This document shows, one piece after another, positions 1 through 8,300 of a DNA stretch of 64,000 bases. The first letter of the stretch is position 1, and the number at the start of each line of letters is the position of its first letter. A model generated the notes under the pieces. It ran no database searches and was not told the DNA's origin. It saw nothing but the letters and a program-made list of their open reading frames with translations. The stretch is from Nocardioides conyzicola (GTDB lineage: Bacteria > Actinomycetota > Actinomycetes > Propionibacteriales > Nocardioidaceae). A program made the translations under genes and the position numbers. The DNA lies in assembly GCF_039543825.1 (NCBI RefSeq), contig NZ_BAABKM010000002.1, positions 714,133 to 778,132 on the forward strand. Reading direction: 5' to 3'.

Positions 1-309
1 CGGCCCGAGGAACTCCAGCGCGCTCGCCGTACCCAAGGGCAGGCGGGCGACCGCCGCCATGAACAGCATGGTGAGCCCGGCGGTGACGACGCCGAGGGCG
101 ATGCCGGCGCGCAGCGCCTCGCGGCTGAACGCCGATGCGCGCGGCCGGACGATGGCCAGCATGAGCAGGCCGGCCCAGGTCAGCCGGAGCCAGGCCGCAC
201 CCTCGGCGCCCACGTGGTCGATCAGGCCGACGGAGGCGGCCAGGCCGAGCTGGACGCAGAGCATGGAGACCATCGCCATCGAGGCACCGGTCCGGGACTG
301 GGACTTCAT
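1..309 (-). CDS. EamA/DMT-family transporter, RhtA-like (partial)
   Basis: Inner-membrane carrier of the drug/metabolite transporter superfamily. Only the first 103 codons are in the window; the 3' end runs off the left edge. At least three hydrophobic helices are visible, followed by the motif [15 protein letters not shown], typical of RhtA-like EamA proteins that export amino acids or related metabolites. The ATG at 309 faces a LysR gene starting at 394, the usual arrangement for a LysR regulator and its target exporter. The substrate cannot be read from the sequence. Confidence 0.8.
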   Translation of the reverse strand, partial: MKSQSRTGASMAMVSMLCVQLGLAASVGLIDHVGAEGAAWLRLTWAGLLMLAIVRPRASAFSREALRAGIALGVVTAGLTMLFMAAVARLPLGTASALEFLGP

Positions 310-337
310 GTCCCTCAGTAGAGACCCGGAGATCCGT

Positions 338-384
338 ACACGTCCACGTGTCTTTGCTGGACATATCGTTCAGCAGATCTGAAC
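338..384. promoter_or_regulatory. Divergent promoter region with two inverted repeats
   Basis: The 84-base gap between the EamA transporter and the LysR gene holds two interrupted palindromes. One is ACACGT-CC-ACGTGT at 338-351. The other is GTTCAG-N5-CTGAAC at 368-384, which contains a T-N11-A core (370-382) as expected for a LysR-type operator. The placement suggests autoregulation and control of the transporter; this is inferred. Confidence 0.5.
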
Positions 385-393
385 AATGGTGAC

Positions 394-1260
394 ATGGACG
401 TACGTCGGCTCCGGCTGCTCCTCGAGCTCTCCCGGCTGGGGTCGATGCACGAGGTCGCCGCCGAGCTCGGCACCACGACGTCCGCGGTGTCCCAAGGCAT
501 CGCCGCCCTGGCCCGCGAGGTGCACACCCCGCTGGTCGAGCCGGACGGCCGCCGGGTGCGGCTGACCCCCGCCGGCCACCGGCTGGCCGAGCACGCGGTC
601 ACCATCCTCGCCGCCGTGGAGGCCGCGCGCCTCGACCTCGACCCGGCCGCCGAACCTGTCGGGGTGCTGCGGGTCGCCGGCTTCGCGACCGCCATCCGGC
701 GTTCGCTCCTGCCCGCGATGGACGACCTCGCGCAGACCCACCCCGGCATCGAGGTGCGGGTGCACGAGTACGAGCCGCTCGAGGCGTTCGACCTGCTCGC
801 CCGCGACGACGTCGACCTCGCGCTCACCTACGACTACAACCTCGCACCTCTCTCCTGGCGCAGCGACCACGAGGTCGCCGAGCTGTGGAGCGTGGACTGG
901 GGCCTCGGCGTGCCGGCCCGGGAGAGGCGCGCGCCGTTCGCGTCCTACGCCGACCGCGACTGGATCGTGAACTCTCGCAACACCGCCGACGAGGAGGTGC
1001 TCCGCACGCTCGCCTCGATGGCCGGCTTCACGCCGCGGATCGTGCACCGGATCGACGCGCTGGAGCTGGTCGACGACCTGATCGTGGCCGGGCGCGGGAT
1101 CGGGCTGCTGCCACGCGGCCCGGCGTCCCGGCGCGGCGTGCGCGTGCTGCCGCTGACCGACCCGCGGGTCACCATGCGGGCGTACGCCGTGACGCGGCGC
1201 GGCCGCGACCGGTGGCCGCCCCTGCGCGCGGTGCTGGACCGGCTGGCCGTGCCGACCTAA
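394..1260 (+). CDS. LysR-family transcriptional regulator
   Basis: Predicted DNA-binding regulator of 288 residues, normal LysR length. The N-terminal winged helix-turn-helix covers about residues 1-60 and includes LSRLGSMHEVAAELGTTTSAVSQ and the wing RLTPAGHRLAEHA. The rest is the periplasmic-binding-protein-like effector domain, starting near GVLRVAGFAT. The ATG start lies 10 bases after the GTTCAG-N5-CTGAAC repeat. It is divergent from the EamA transporter, its most likely target. Its stop overlaps the end of the convergent methyltransferase gene by 4 bases. The inducer is unknown. Confidence 0.9.
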   Translation: MDVRRLRLLLELSRLGSMHEVAAELGTTTSAVSQGIAALAREVHTPLVEPDGRRVRLTPAGHRLAEHAVTILAAVEAARLDLDPAAEPVGVLRVAGFATAIRRSLLPAMDDLAQTHPGIEVRVHEYEPLEAFDLLARDDVDLALTYDYNLAPLSWRSDHEVAELWSVDWGLGVPARERRAPFASYADRDWIVNSRNTADEEVLRTLASMAGFTPRIVHRIDALELVDDLIVAGRGIGLLPRGPASRRGVRVLPLTDPRVTMRAYAVTRRGRDRWPPLRAVLDRLAVPT

Positions 1261-2444
1261 GGGGCGAGCTCCTCGTAGCCGCCGCCGACGGTGTCTGCGA
1301 CGGCCTGCAGGCGGGCCCGCGTGATGTCGGCGACCGTCAGCAGGCCGGCGTTGCGGGCGTTGGAGCCGGGGCGGGTGGGCTCGGCGGAGTTCACGCTGAC
1401 GCAGCGGCGTGAGCCACCGTCGGCGGCGTTCTGGAGGGCGACCGCGTGCCCCGTCGTACCGCTGCCCGCGAAGAAGTCGACCACCAGCGCGTCGTCGGGC
1501 ATCGTCCCGAGGATCCGGCGGACCAGCCCGGTCGGCTTCGGCGACTCGAAGACGTGGCCGACCAGCTCCTTGAGCTCGGCGACGGCGGTGTCCGTCGAGC
1601 CGACCTCCTCGGCGAGCCAGATGGTGCGCAGCTTCTTGCGTCGACCACCGGGGACGTCGCGGTGCAGCCAGTCGCGCTGGTAGACGTCGACCCGGTCGCC
1701 GTTCTTGCCCTTGACCACGCGGCAGACCACGTCCTCGGGGCGCTCGTCGATGAGCGGTCGGCTCCACCGCCAGACCGCCGGCCGGCCGTCACCGAAGACG
1801 GGCTCGATCTCGACCGCCCCGTCGAACGGCGTCGTGCTCACCCGCCCGCTCCCGGGATCGCCCCAGACGGCGAAGTGCAGGGTGCGCGCCGTGACCGGGT
1901 TGAACTTCTTGTTGGTGTTGCGCAGCGGCAGCAGCCGGTGGCGCCGCCCGTCCGGCGCCGTCAGCGGGAAGTCGCGCTCGTCGACGCCGTCGGCGCTGCT
2001 CGCGTCGAGGACCGTACGCCGGGCGTCGCGCGCGTAGACCAGGACGTACTCGTGGTTGGTCGCGAAGCCCTTGCCGAGCTGGCGGCCCTTCGGGTTGAGG
2101 TTGACCACCACCTGGGCGAGCAGGTTGTCCTCGCCGTACACCTCGTCCATCAGCAGCCGCAGGTGCGCGACCTCGTTGTCGTCGATGCTGACGAAGATCG
2201 CGCCTGTCTCGGCCAGCACCTCGCGCGCGGCCTCCAGCCGCGGCCGCATCATCGCGACCCAGGCCTGGTGGCGGCTGCGCCGCGAGCCGTCCTCCCGGAA
2301 GTCGTCGTGGTAGGCGAAGTCGTTGCCGGTGTTGTACGGCGGGTCGATGTAGACCAGGTCGACGGCGCGGCCGAGGCGAGCAGGCAGCGTCGGCAGCACG
2401 TCGAGGTTGTCGCCCTCGACGAACGCGTTCCACGGCTCGCCCAT
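1257..2444 (-). CDS. Beta-class site-specific DNA methyltransferase (type III Mod-like)
   Basis: Predicted amino-group DNA methyltransferase of 395 residues. The catalytic motif DPPYNTGND lies at about residues 34-42 and the AdoMet-binding motif FAGSGTTG at about 325-332. This catalytic-first order defines beta-class enzymes such as type III Mod subunits, which mostly make N6-methyladenine. The central segment would hold target recognition. No restriction (Res) gene is next to it, so it looks like an orphan. I chose the ATG at 2444 because conserved sequence begins there; longer starts add unconserved Arg/Pro-rich residues. The recognition site cannot be deduced. Confidence 0.85.
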   Translation of the reverse strand: MGEPWNAFVEGDNLDVLPTLPARLGRAVDLVYIDPPYNTGNDFAYHDDFREDGSRRSRHQAWVAMMRPRLEAAREVLAETGAIFVSIDDNEVAHLRLLMDEVYGEDNLLAQVVVNLNPKGRQLGKGFATNHEYVLVYARDARRTVLDASSADGVDERDFPLTAPDGRRHRLLPLRNTNKKFNPVTARTLHFAVWGDPGSGRVSTTPFDGAVEIEPVFGDGRPAVWRWSRPLIDERPEDVVCRVVKGKNGDRVDVYQRDWLHRDVPGGRRKKLRTIWLAEEVGSTDTAVAELKELVGHVFESPKPTGLVRRILGTMPDDALVVDFFAGSGTTGHAVALQNAADGGSRRCVSVNSAEPTRPGSNARNAGLLTVADITRARLQAVADTVGGGYEELAP

Positions 2445-2514
2445 GCCGCTGAGGGTAGGACGACACGCGGAGCTCCTGCCTGATCCGCGCCGAGGGCGAC
2501 CTACCCTGGGGCGG

Positions 2515-3729
2515 GTGCGGACTCGGGTGTCGGTGGTCGTGGGCGTGCTCGCGTGCGCCCTCGTCACCGGCTCGCCGGCCATCGCCGAGAGGTCCGAGCA
2601 CGCCGACCGGCGGGTGCTGCACCCCCGGCACACCTCGGGCGACGAGCCCGGCTGGATCGCACCCGACGTGGTCGGCCGGCTCGGCGCCTCGCAGCGCTCG
2701 AGCGTCATCACCCGCGCGGTCGTCCCGGGCGTGACCTACACACGCTGGACGCAGACCGACGCCCGCGGCCCCATCCAGGCGCACCTGCTCACCCTCGATC
2801 CCCGGACTCCCGGGCTGCGGCTCGACTACGCCGACTCGGGCACCGTGCGCGGCGTCGCGACCGTGCCCGACATCCTCGCGCGCGGCGGTGCGGTGGCCGG
2901 CGTCAACGGGGACTTCTACGACATCGGGCGGACGGGCGCCCCGCTCGGCCTCGGCAAGGACCGCGCCCACGGTGTGCTGCACGGCCGCACGAGCGGCTGG
3001 AACTCCGCCTTCTACCTCGACCACCGCGGCCGGCCGCGGATCGGCGAGCTGCCGCTGGACCTGCGGGTGCGGCACCACCCCGAGATCACGCTGACCACCC
3101 TGAACTCGCCGTACGTGCCGGCCGACAGCGTCGGCTACTACACGCCGCGCTGGGGACCGACGGCCGGCTACGCCGTGACCCAGGGCCAGCGCACGAAGGT
3201 CCGGGCGGTGTGGATCAAGCACCACCGGGTCGTCCGGGTGGCCACGAGGCTCAAGGCCGGCAAGGTGATCCCGGGTGGCGTGCTGATCGGCCGGGGTGCC
3301 GGGGTGCGCCAGCTCCGCGGCCTCAAGAAGGGCATGCGGGTCGTGGTGCGCGCCGCCCTCCGGGGCCACCCGCGGATGGCCATCACCGGCAACCAGCTGC
3401 TGGTCACCGATGGCGTCGTGAGCGTCATCGACAACCGGGTGATGCACCCGCGGACGGCGATCGGCGTCGACAACGACACCGGCGAGATCCTGCTGCTGGT
3501 CATCGACGGCCGGCGTGCGGGCAGTCGCGGCTACACGATGCTCGAGCTGGCCAACCTGATGGTCGACCTGGGCGCCGACCAGGCGCTCAACCTCGACGGC
3601 GGCGGGTCGTCGACGATGGTGGCGCGCGGCCTCGAGGGCCGCAACCGCGTCGTGAACACGCCGTCCGACGGCTTCCTACGCCGGGTCGCCAACGCGCTCG
3701 AGGTGACCTACCGCAAGCCGAAGGGCTAG
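2515..3729 (+). CDS. Secreted phosphodiester glycosidase family protein (NAGPA/DUF2233)
   Basis: Exported protein of 404 residues starting at GTG 2515. A signal peptide covers about residues 1-24 (basic start, VSVVVGVLACALV core, SPAIA cleavage region). The family signatures are GVNGDFYD near residue 130 and LNLDGGGSSTM near 358-367, as in the domain shared with the mammalian uncovering enzyme NAGPA, which cleaves GlcNAc phosphodiesters. A role at the envelope on glycan phosphodiesters is the family expectation; the substrate here is unknown. The 3' end overlaps the convergent lipoprotein gene by 4 bases. Confidence 0.85.
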   Translation: MRTRVSVVVGVLACALVTGSPAIAERSEHADRRVLHPRHTSGDEPGWIAPDVVGRLGASQRSSVITRAVVPGVTYTRWTQTDARGPIQAHLLTLDPRTPGLRLDYADSGTVRGVATVPDILARGGAVAGVNGDFYDIGRTGAPLGLGKDRAHGVLHGRTSGWNSAFYLDHRGRPRIGELPLDLRVRHHPEITLTTLNSPYVPADSVGYYTPRWGPTAGYAVTQGQRTKVRAVWIKHHRVVRVATRLKAGKVIPGGVLIGRGAGVRQLRGLKKGMRVVVRAALRGHPRMAITGNQLLVTDGVVSVIDNRVMHPRTAIGVDNDTGEILLLVIDGRRAGSRGYTMLELANLMVDLGADQALNLDGGGSSTMVARGLEGRNRVVNTPSDGFLRRVANALEVTYRKPKG

Positions 3730-4172
3730 GCGGGCAGCAGCACCAGCGCGACCGTCGTGATCGGCGCGAAGCACTCCTTGGTCGGCGAGGGCAGGACGGC
3801 GCGGAGCGTGACGGCGTCGGCCGTGCCCGTGCCCACCACCTTCGTCGGCACCTCGCAACCGATCGCCACCACCGCCAGCGCCAGCTGCTTGCCCGCCGGC
3901 ACGTCCGCGCCGGCGACCGCGTCCACGATCTCGCCCTGCAGGCGGTCGTTGCGGAAGCCCGCGCCGTACTCCCGCGCCGCGGCCTCGTCGGCGACCGGTG
4001 TCGGCCGCGTGGTGACGACCCCGCCCGCCGACGTACCCGTCAGCATCGCGACCGTGGTGACCTGCGGCGCACCGTCACTCCCACCGGAGCCGGCGCTCGA
4101 CCCCGGGTCGGAGTCCGAGCCGCAGCCGACCAGCGCGAGGAGGAGCAGGACGGTCCCGAGAGTGCGGCGCAT
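3726..4172 (-). CDS. Putative lipoprotein
   Basis: A 148-residue protein with a lipoprotein signal: MRRTLGTVLLLLALVGC ends in lipobox LVGC, so Cys17 would be lipidated. A Ser/Gly/Asp-rich linker and a small globular domain follow. I do not recognise the domain. Divergent from the DNA glycosylase gene 38 bases away and convergent with the glycosidase gene. The ATG at 4172 is preferred because it places the signal peptide at the N-terminus. Confidence 0.7.
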   Translation of the reverse strand: MRRTLGTVLLLLALVGCGSDSDPGSSAGSGGSDGAPQVTTVAMLTGTSAGGVVTTRPTPVADEAAAREYGAGFRNDRLQGEIVDAVAGADVPAGKQLALAVVAIGCEVPTKVVGTGTADAVTLRAVLPSPTKECFAPITTVALVLLPA

Positions 4173-4209
4173 GATGATGGGACGGTAGCCGCTGCCGTAC
4201 GGTTCCGGA

Positions 4210-4788
4210 GTGCCCCGCTTCACCCGAGCCGAGCTCGAGTCCTACCGCGACGCGGAGGTGCCCGACCTGCTCCCCGGTCCCGGCGACCCCCGGCTGAGGC
4301 TGCTGTTCGTCGGCATCAACCCGGGGCTGTGGACCGCGGCCGTGCAGACCCACTTCGCTCGGCCGGGCAACCGCTTCTACCCCGCGCTGCTGGCCGCCGG
4401 CATCATCGACCGGCCGGTCGACGCGGGCGCGGGGATGACCGACGACGACCGGGACTACTTCCGGGCGCGCGGCCTCGGCATCACCAACGTCGTACGCCGG
4501 GCGACCGCCCGCGCCGACGAGCTCACCGCCGAGGAGCTGCGCGAGGGCGGTCGGCAGCTGGTCGAGCGGATCGAGCGGACGACTCCGACGGTCGTCGCCA
4601 TCCTCGGGGTCACCGCCTACCGCGCGGCGTTCTCGGTGCCCCGCGCAACCGTGGGCCGCCAGGCCGAGCCGCTGGCCGGGGCCGAGCTGTGGGTGGTGCC
4701 CAACCCCAGCGGGCTCAACGCCCACGACACGGTGCAGTCGCTCGCGTCGGCGTACGGCGAGGCGGCGCGGGCCGCGGGAGTCCTCTAG
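4210..4788 (+). CDS. mug: Mismatch-specific uracil/thymine DNA glycosylase (Mug/TDG family)
   Basis: Base-excision repair enzyme of 192 residues that removes uracil or thymine (and adducts such as ethenocytosine) mispaired with guanine. The active-site loop GINPG lies at residues 35-39 and the second conserved motif VPNPSGLNAH at about 162-171, both hallmarks of Mug/TDG. The length fits the family (bacterial Mug about 170-190). GTG start at 4210. It is followed 24 bases later by an epimerase gene on the same strand, with no evident functional link. Confidence 0.9.
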   Translation: MPRFTRAELESYRDAEVPDLLPGPGDPRLRLLFVGINPGLWTAAVQTHFARPGNRFYPALLAAGIIDRPVDAGAGMTDDDRDYFRARGLGITNVVRRATARADELTAEELREGGRQLVERIERTTPTVVAILGVTAYRAAFSVPRATVGRQAEPLAGAELWVVPNPSGLNAHDTVQSLASAYGEAARAAGVL

Positions 4789-4812
4789 GCACCGCGTGCC
4801 ACGCTGGGCGCC

Positions 4813-5721
4813 ATGAGCGACACACTCTCCGGTCCCATCGTCGTCACCGGCGCGAACGGCTTCGTCGACGCCCGGGTCTGCCAGGCGCTCGCGGAGCGCG
4901 GCGTCCCGGTGCGGGCGGTGGTCCGTCGCGCCGGGGCAGCGCCGGTGCTGCCGGGCGTCGAGGAGCACGTCGGCGACTTCGGCGACGCCGACTTCGCGGC
5001 CTCGGTCCTGGCCGGCGCGAGCGCCGCCGTCACCACCGTCCACCCGATGGCGAGCGACGCCGCGACCCAGCGGCAGGTCGGCGTCGAGGCGACGAGCACG
5101 TTCGCGCGGGAGGCGGTCCGGGCAGGCGTCGACCGGCTGGTGCACGTCTCGACCGCCGCCGTCTACGACCGCTCGCCCGGCGTCGGCGACGTGGACGAGT
5201 CGTCCGACCTGGTCGGCGACGACGCCAACGCCTACTCGGTCACCAAGCGCGACACCGACGCCGCCCTGGCCGCGGTCGACGGACTGACCCGCGTGCTGGT
5301 GCGACCGCCCGCCATCCTCGGCGCCGGCGAGACCTCGGTGTGGAACACGCTGCGGCCCGCCGAGGTCCGCGACGACGCGTCCGAGCGGCGTACGACGCCC
5401 GACGCGACGTTCTCGTGGGTGCACGTCGACGACCTCGCGGCGTTCCTCGCCGACGTCGCCACCGGTGGGATCGGCACCGCCGACGACCCGGCGGCCGGTC
5501 CGGTCGCGGGCGGCTGCACCGCCGTCAACCTCGCCGCTCCCCCGGCCACCCAGCGCGACTACCTCGGGACGGTCACGGCCGCGCTGGGCGTCGAGCCGGA
5601 GTGGCAGGACGGTCCCGCGTGGACGGGTCGGATCGTCGCCGATCGGGCCCGGGCGTGGGGCTGGGCGCCGGGTGTCGGGCTCGACCAGGCGCTGGCCGAG
5701 ATCACCGCAGGGCTGCGCTGA
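4813..5721 (+). CDS. NAD-dependent epimerase/dehydratase family protein (atypical Rossmann motif)
   Basis: Extended short-chain dehydrogenase-like protein of 302 residues. The nucleotide-binding motif reads TGANGFVDARV near residues 12-22: the first two glycines of GxxGxxG are present but the third is Asp. The catalytic YSVTK (YxxxK) and the preceding STAAVYDRSPG region are intact, as is a RPPAILG motif. It may use cofactor unusually or be degenerating. Substrate unknown. It ends 2 bases before the convergent glgC stop. Confidence 0.8.
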   Translation: MSDTLSGPIVVTGANGFVDARVCQALAERGVPVRAVVRRAGAAPVLPGVEEHVGDFGDADFAASVLAGASAAVTTVHPMASDAATQRQVGVEATSTFAREAVRAGVDRLVHVSTAAVYDRSPGVGDVDESSDLVGDDANAYSVTKRDTDAALAAVDGLTRVLVRPPAILGAGETSVWNTLRPAEVRDDASERRTTPDATFSWVHVDDLAAFLADVATGGIGTADDPAAGPVAGGCTAVNLAAPPATQRDYLGTVTAALGVEPEWQDGPAWTGRIVADRARAWGWAPGVGLDQALAEITAGLR

Positions 5722-5723
5722 CC

Positions 5724-6971
5724 TCAGGCAGGGAAGACCTGGTCCTTGCCGAGCACGGTCAACCCGTCCTCGACCAGGAACCCGCGGGCCCGGTCGGCCT
5801 CGAGGTCGACGCCGATGGTGGCGCCGGGCGGGATCACGACGTTCTTGTCGAGGATGGCGTTGTGGACCACCGCGCCGTCGCCGATGCGCACGCCGTTCAT
5901 CAGCACCGAGCCGACGACCTCCGCGCCGGCACCGACCCGGACCGCCGGTGACAGCACCGAGCTCTGGACCCGTCCGCCGGTCACCACCACACCGGGCGAC
6001 AGCACCGCCTCGTCGACGAACGGCGCCTGCCCCGCGGCGCCCTTCACCAGCTTGGCCGGCGGCTGCGGGCCGTACGACGTGTAGATCGGCCAGTCGAAGT
6101 TGTAGAGGTTGAAGACCGGCAGCGGCGACACGACGTCCATGTGCGCGTCGTAGTACGACGACATCGTCCCGACGTCGCGCCAGTAGCCGCGGTCGCGGTC
6201 GGTCGAGCCGGCGACGTCGTTGTTCTTGTAGTCGTAGACGGCCGCCTGCTGACGGCGTACGAACGACGGCACGATGTCGCCGCCCATGTCGTGCTTGGAG
6301 CCGATCTCGGTGGCGTCGCGGGTCACCGCCTCGACGAGCGCGTCGGCGTCGAAGACGTAGTTGCCCATCGACGCGAGCACCTCGCCGGGGCTGTCCGGCA
6401 GGCCGACCGGGTTGGTCGGCTTCTCGAGGAAGTCGCGGATCTTGGCGGGCTCGTCGGGGTGCACGTCGATGACGCCGAACTGGTCGGCCAGCTCGATCGG
6501 CTGCCGGATCGCGGCCACGGTGCAGGCCGCGCCGCTGGCGACGTGCGCCTTCACCATCTGGTGGAAGTCCATCCGGTAGACGTGGTCGGCGCCCACCACG
6601 ATCACGATGTCCGGCTTCTCGTCCTTGATCAGGTTGAGGGACTGGTAGATCGCGTCGGCGCTGCCGAGGTACCAGTTCTTGCCGACCCGCTGCTGCGCCG
6701 GCACCGGGGTCACGTAGTTGCCGAGCATCGTCGACATCCGCCAGGTCTGGGTGACGTGCCGGTCGAGGCTGTGCGACTTGTACTGCGTCAGCACGACCAC
6801 CTGGAGGTAGCCGCTGTTGACGACGTTGGACAGCGCGAAGTCGATCAGGCGGTAGATGCCGGCGAACGGCACCGCCGGCTTGGCGCGGTCCGCGGTCAGC
6901 GGCATCAGCCGTTTGCCCTCGCCTCCCGCCAGCACGATCGCGAGGACCTTCTTCCGGGAACCGATAGCCAT
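5724..6971 (-). CDS. glgC: Glucose-1-phosphate adenylyltransferase
   Basis: Makes ADP-glucose from glucose-1-phosphate and ATP, the committed step of glycogen and maltose-1-phosphate-linked alpha-glucan synthesis. The protein has 415 residues, as usual. The N-terminus [14 protein letters not shown] and AKPAVPFAG form the pyrophosphorylase nucleotide site. [12 protein letters not shown] and a C-terminal left-handed beta-helix region (repeated short hydrophobic turns from about residue 300) complete the family plan. ATG at 6971. It is divergent from glgM across only 37 bases, the order also known in mycobacteria (Rv1212c/Rv1213). Confidence 0.95.
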   Translation of the reverse strand: MAIGSRKKVLAIVLAGGEGKRLMPLTADRAKPAVPFAGIYRLIDFALSNVVNSGYLQVVVLTQYKSHSLDRHVTQTWRMSTMLGNYVTPVPAQQRVGKNWYLGSADAIYQSLNLIKDEKPDIVIVVGADHVYRMDFHQMVKAHVASGAACTVAAIRQPIELADQFGVIDVHPDEPAKIRDFLEKPTNPVGLPDSPGEVLASMGNYVFDADALVEAVTRDATEIGSKHDMGGDIVPSFVRRQQAAVYDYKNNDVAGSTDRDRGYWRDVGTMSSYYDAHMDVVSPLPVFNLYNFDWPIYTSYGPQPPAKLVKGAAGQAPFVDEAVLSPGVVVTGGRVQSSVLSPAVRVGAGAEVVGSVLMNGVRIGDGAVVHNAILDKNVVIPPGATIGVDLEADRARGFLVEDGLTVLGKDQVFPA

Positions 6972-7008
6972 GGACTCAACGTAGTCCGACCCGAGTAGGT
7001 TCGACATC

Positions 7009-8196
7009 GTGCGAGTCGACGTGTTGTCCCGTGAGTACCCACCCGAGGTGTACGGCGGCGCCGGCGTGCACGTCGCCGAGCTGGTCCGCGCGCTGCGGGC
7101 GCGGTCGGACGTCGAGGCCCACGTCCACGCCTTCGGGGCCATCCGCGACGAGCCGCTGACCTCGTCGTACGCCGACCTCGCCGAGCTGTCCGGCGCCAAC
7201 GCGGCGCTGCGGACGCTCGGGGTCGACCTGGCCATCGCCGACGGCTGCGCGGGCACCGAGCTGGTGCACTCGCACACCTGGTACGCCAACTTCGCCGGGC
7301 ACCTCGCCTCGCTGCTGCACGGCGTGCCGCACGTCGTCTCGGCGCACTCGCTCGAGCCGCTGCGGCCGTGGAAGGCCGAGCAGCTCGGGGGTGGCTACGC
7401 CGTCTCGTCGTACGTCGAGAGGACGTCGTACGAGGCAGCGGCGGCCGTGATCGCGGTGTCGGCGGCGATGCGCGACGACGTGCTGGCGTCGTACCCCGCG
7501 ATCGACCCGGCGCGCGTGCACGTCGTGCACAACGGCATCGACACGGCCGGCTGGTCACCCCGCGTCGCTCCCGACCGGGTGCGGGAGCTGGGCGTCGACC
7601 CGGACCGGCCGTCGGTGGTGTTCGTCGGCCGGATCACCCGGCAGAAGGGGCTGCCGCTCTTCCTGCGCGCGTGCGCCCAGCTGCCGCCGGAGGTGCAGGT
7701 CGTGCTGTGCGCCGGCGCACCCGACACGGCGGAGATCATGGCCGAGGTCGAGGGGCTGGTGGCCGGGCTGCGCGCCTCGCGCTCCGGCGTGGTCTGGATC
7801 CCGGAGATGCTGCCGCGTCCCGACGTGGTCGCGCTGCTCACGGCCGCCACCGTCTTCGCCTGCCCGTCGATCTACGAGCCGCTCGGCATCGTCAACCTCG
7901 AGGCGATGGCCTGCGAGACCGCCGTCGTCGCCACCGCCACCGGCGGCATCCCGGAAGTGGTCGTCCAGGGCGAGACCGGCCGTCTGGTGCCGATCCTGCA
8001 GGCCACCGACGGCACCGGCACGCCGCTCGACCCGGAACAGTACGTCGCCGACTTCGCCGAGGCGCTGATCGCCGTGGTGTCCGACCCGACCCGTGCCGCC
8101 GAGATGGGCCGGGCCGGCCGGGTGCGGGCGATCGAGTCCTTCAGCTGGGACGCGATCGCCGAGCGGACCGTCGAGGTCTACCGCTCGGTGCTCTGA
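7009..8196 (+). CDS. glgM: GT4 glycosyltransferase, alpha-maltose-1-phosphate/glycogen synthase
   Basis: GT-B fold glycosyltransferase of 395 residues. The N-terminus [16 protein letters not shown] matches actinobacterial GlgM/GlgA (Rv1212c type). This enzyme uses ADP-glucose from GlgC to build maltose-1-phosphate or extend glycogen. [14 protein letters not shown] begins the second Rossmann domain, and [17 protein letters not shown] is the GT4 E-x7-E donor-binding motif. GTG start at 7009, divergent from glgC. The choice between GlgM and classical GlgA cannot be settled by sequence alone. A pair of palindromes follows the stop. Confidence 0.9.
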   Translation: MRVDVLSREYPPEVYGGAGVHVAELVRALRARSDVEAHVHAFGAIRDEPLTSSYADLAELSGANAALRTLGVDLAIADGCAGTELVHSHTWYANFAGHLASLLHGVPHVVSAHSLEPLRPWKAEQLGGGYAVSSYVERTSYEAAAAVIAVSAAMRDDVLASYPAIDPARVHVVHNGIDTAGWSPRVAPDRVRELGVDPDRPSVVFVGRITRQKGLPLFLRACAQLPPEVQVVLCAGAPDTAEIMAEVEGLVAGLRASRSGVVWIPEMLPRPDVVALLTAATVFACPSIYEPLGIVNLEAMACETAVVATATGGIPEVVVQGETGRLVPILQATDGTGTPLDPEQYVADFAEALIAVVSDPTRAAEMGRAGRVRAIESFSWDAIAERTVEVYRSVL

Positions 8197-8228
8197 GCGG
8201 GCGACCGGCGTGCTCCTGGGGCACTTCA

Positions 8229-8264
8229 TGAACTTCTGGGGCTCTGCAGAGCCCCAGAAGTTCA
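8229..8264. repeat. 36-base perfect palindrome (likely bidirectional terminator)
   Basis: TGAACTTCTGGGGCTCTG at 8229-8246 is followed at once by its exact reverse complement to 8264. It lies between the convergent glgM and MFS genes. As RNA it would give a hairpin of up to about 16 pairs in either direction. No T-tract follows, so termination would not depend on a U-run. Confidence 0.8.
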
Positions 8265-8266
8265 GC

Positions 8267-8288
8267 GATACCCGGTTAACCGGGTATC
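8267..8288. repeat. 22-base perfect palindrome beside the first
   Basis: GATACCCGGTT at 8267-8277 is followed by its exact reverse complement to 8288. It starts 2 bases after the 36-base palindrome ends and 12 bases before the MFS stop codon. Two unrelated perfect palindromes in one 104-base convergent gap suggest terminator or protein-binding function; which one is not shown by sequence. Confidence 0.75.
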
Positions 8289-8300
8289 CCTGGGACGACC

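Noticed and set aside
2553..5951. Long plus-strand open frame of over 1100 codons
   Set aside because: It overlaps the glycosidase, glycosylase and epimerase genes in another frame and is almost entirely Arg/Pro/Gly, with no domain.
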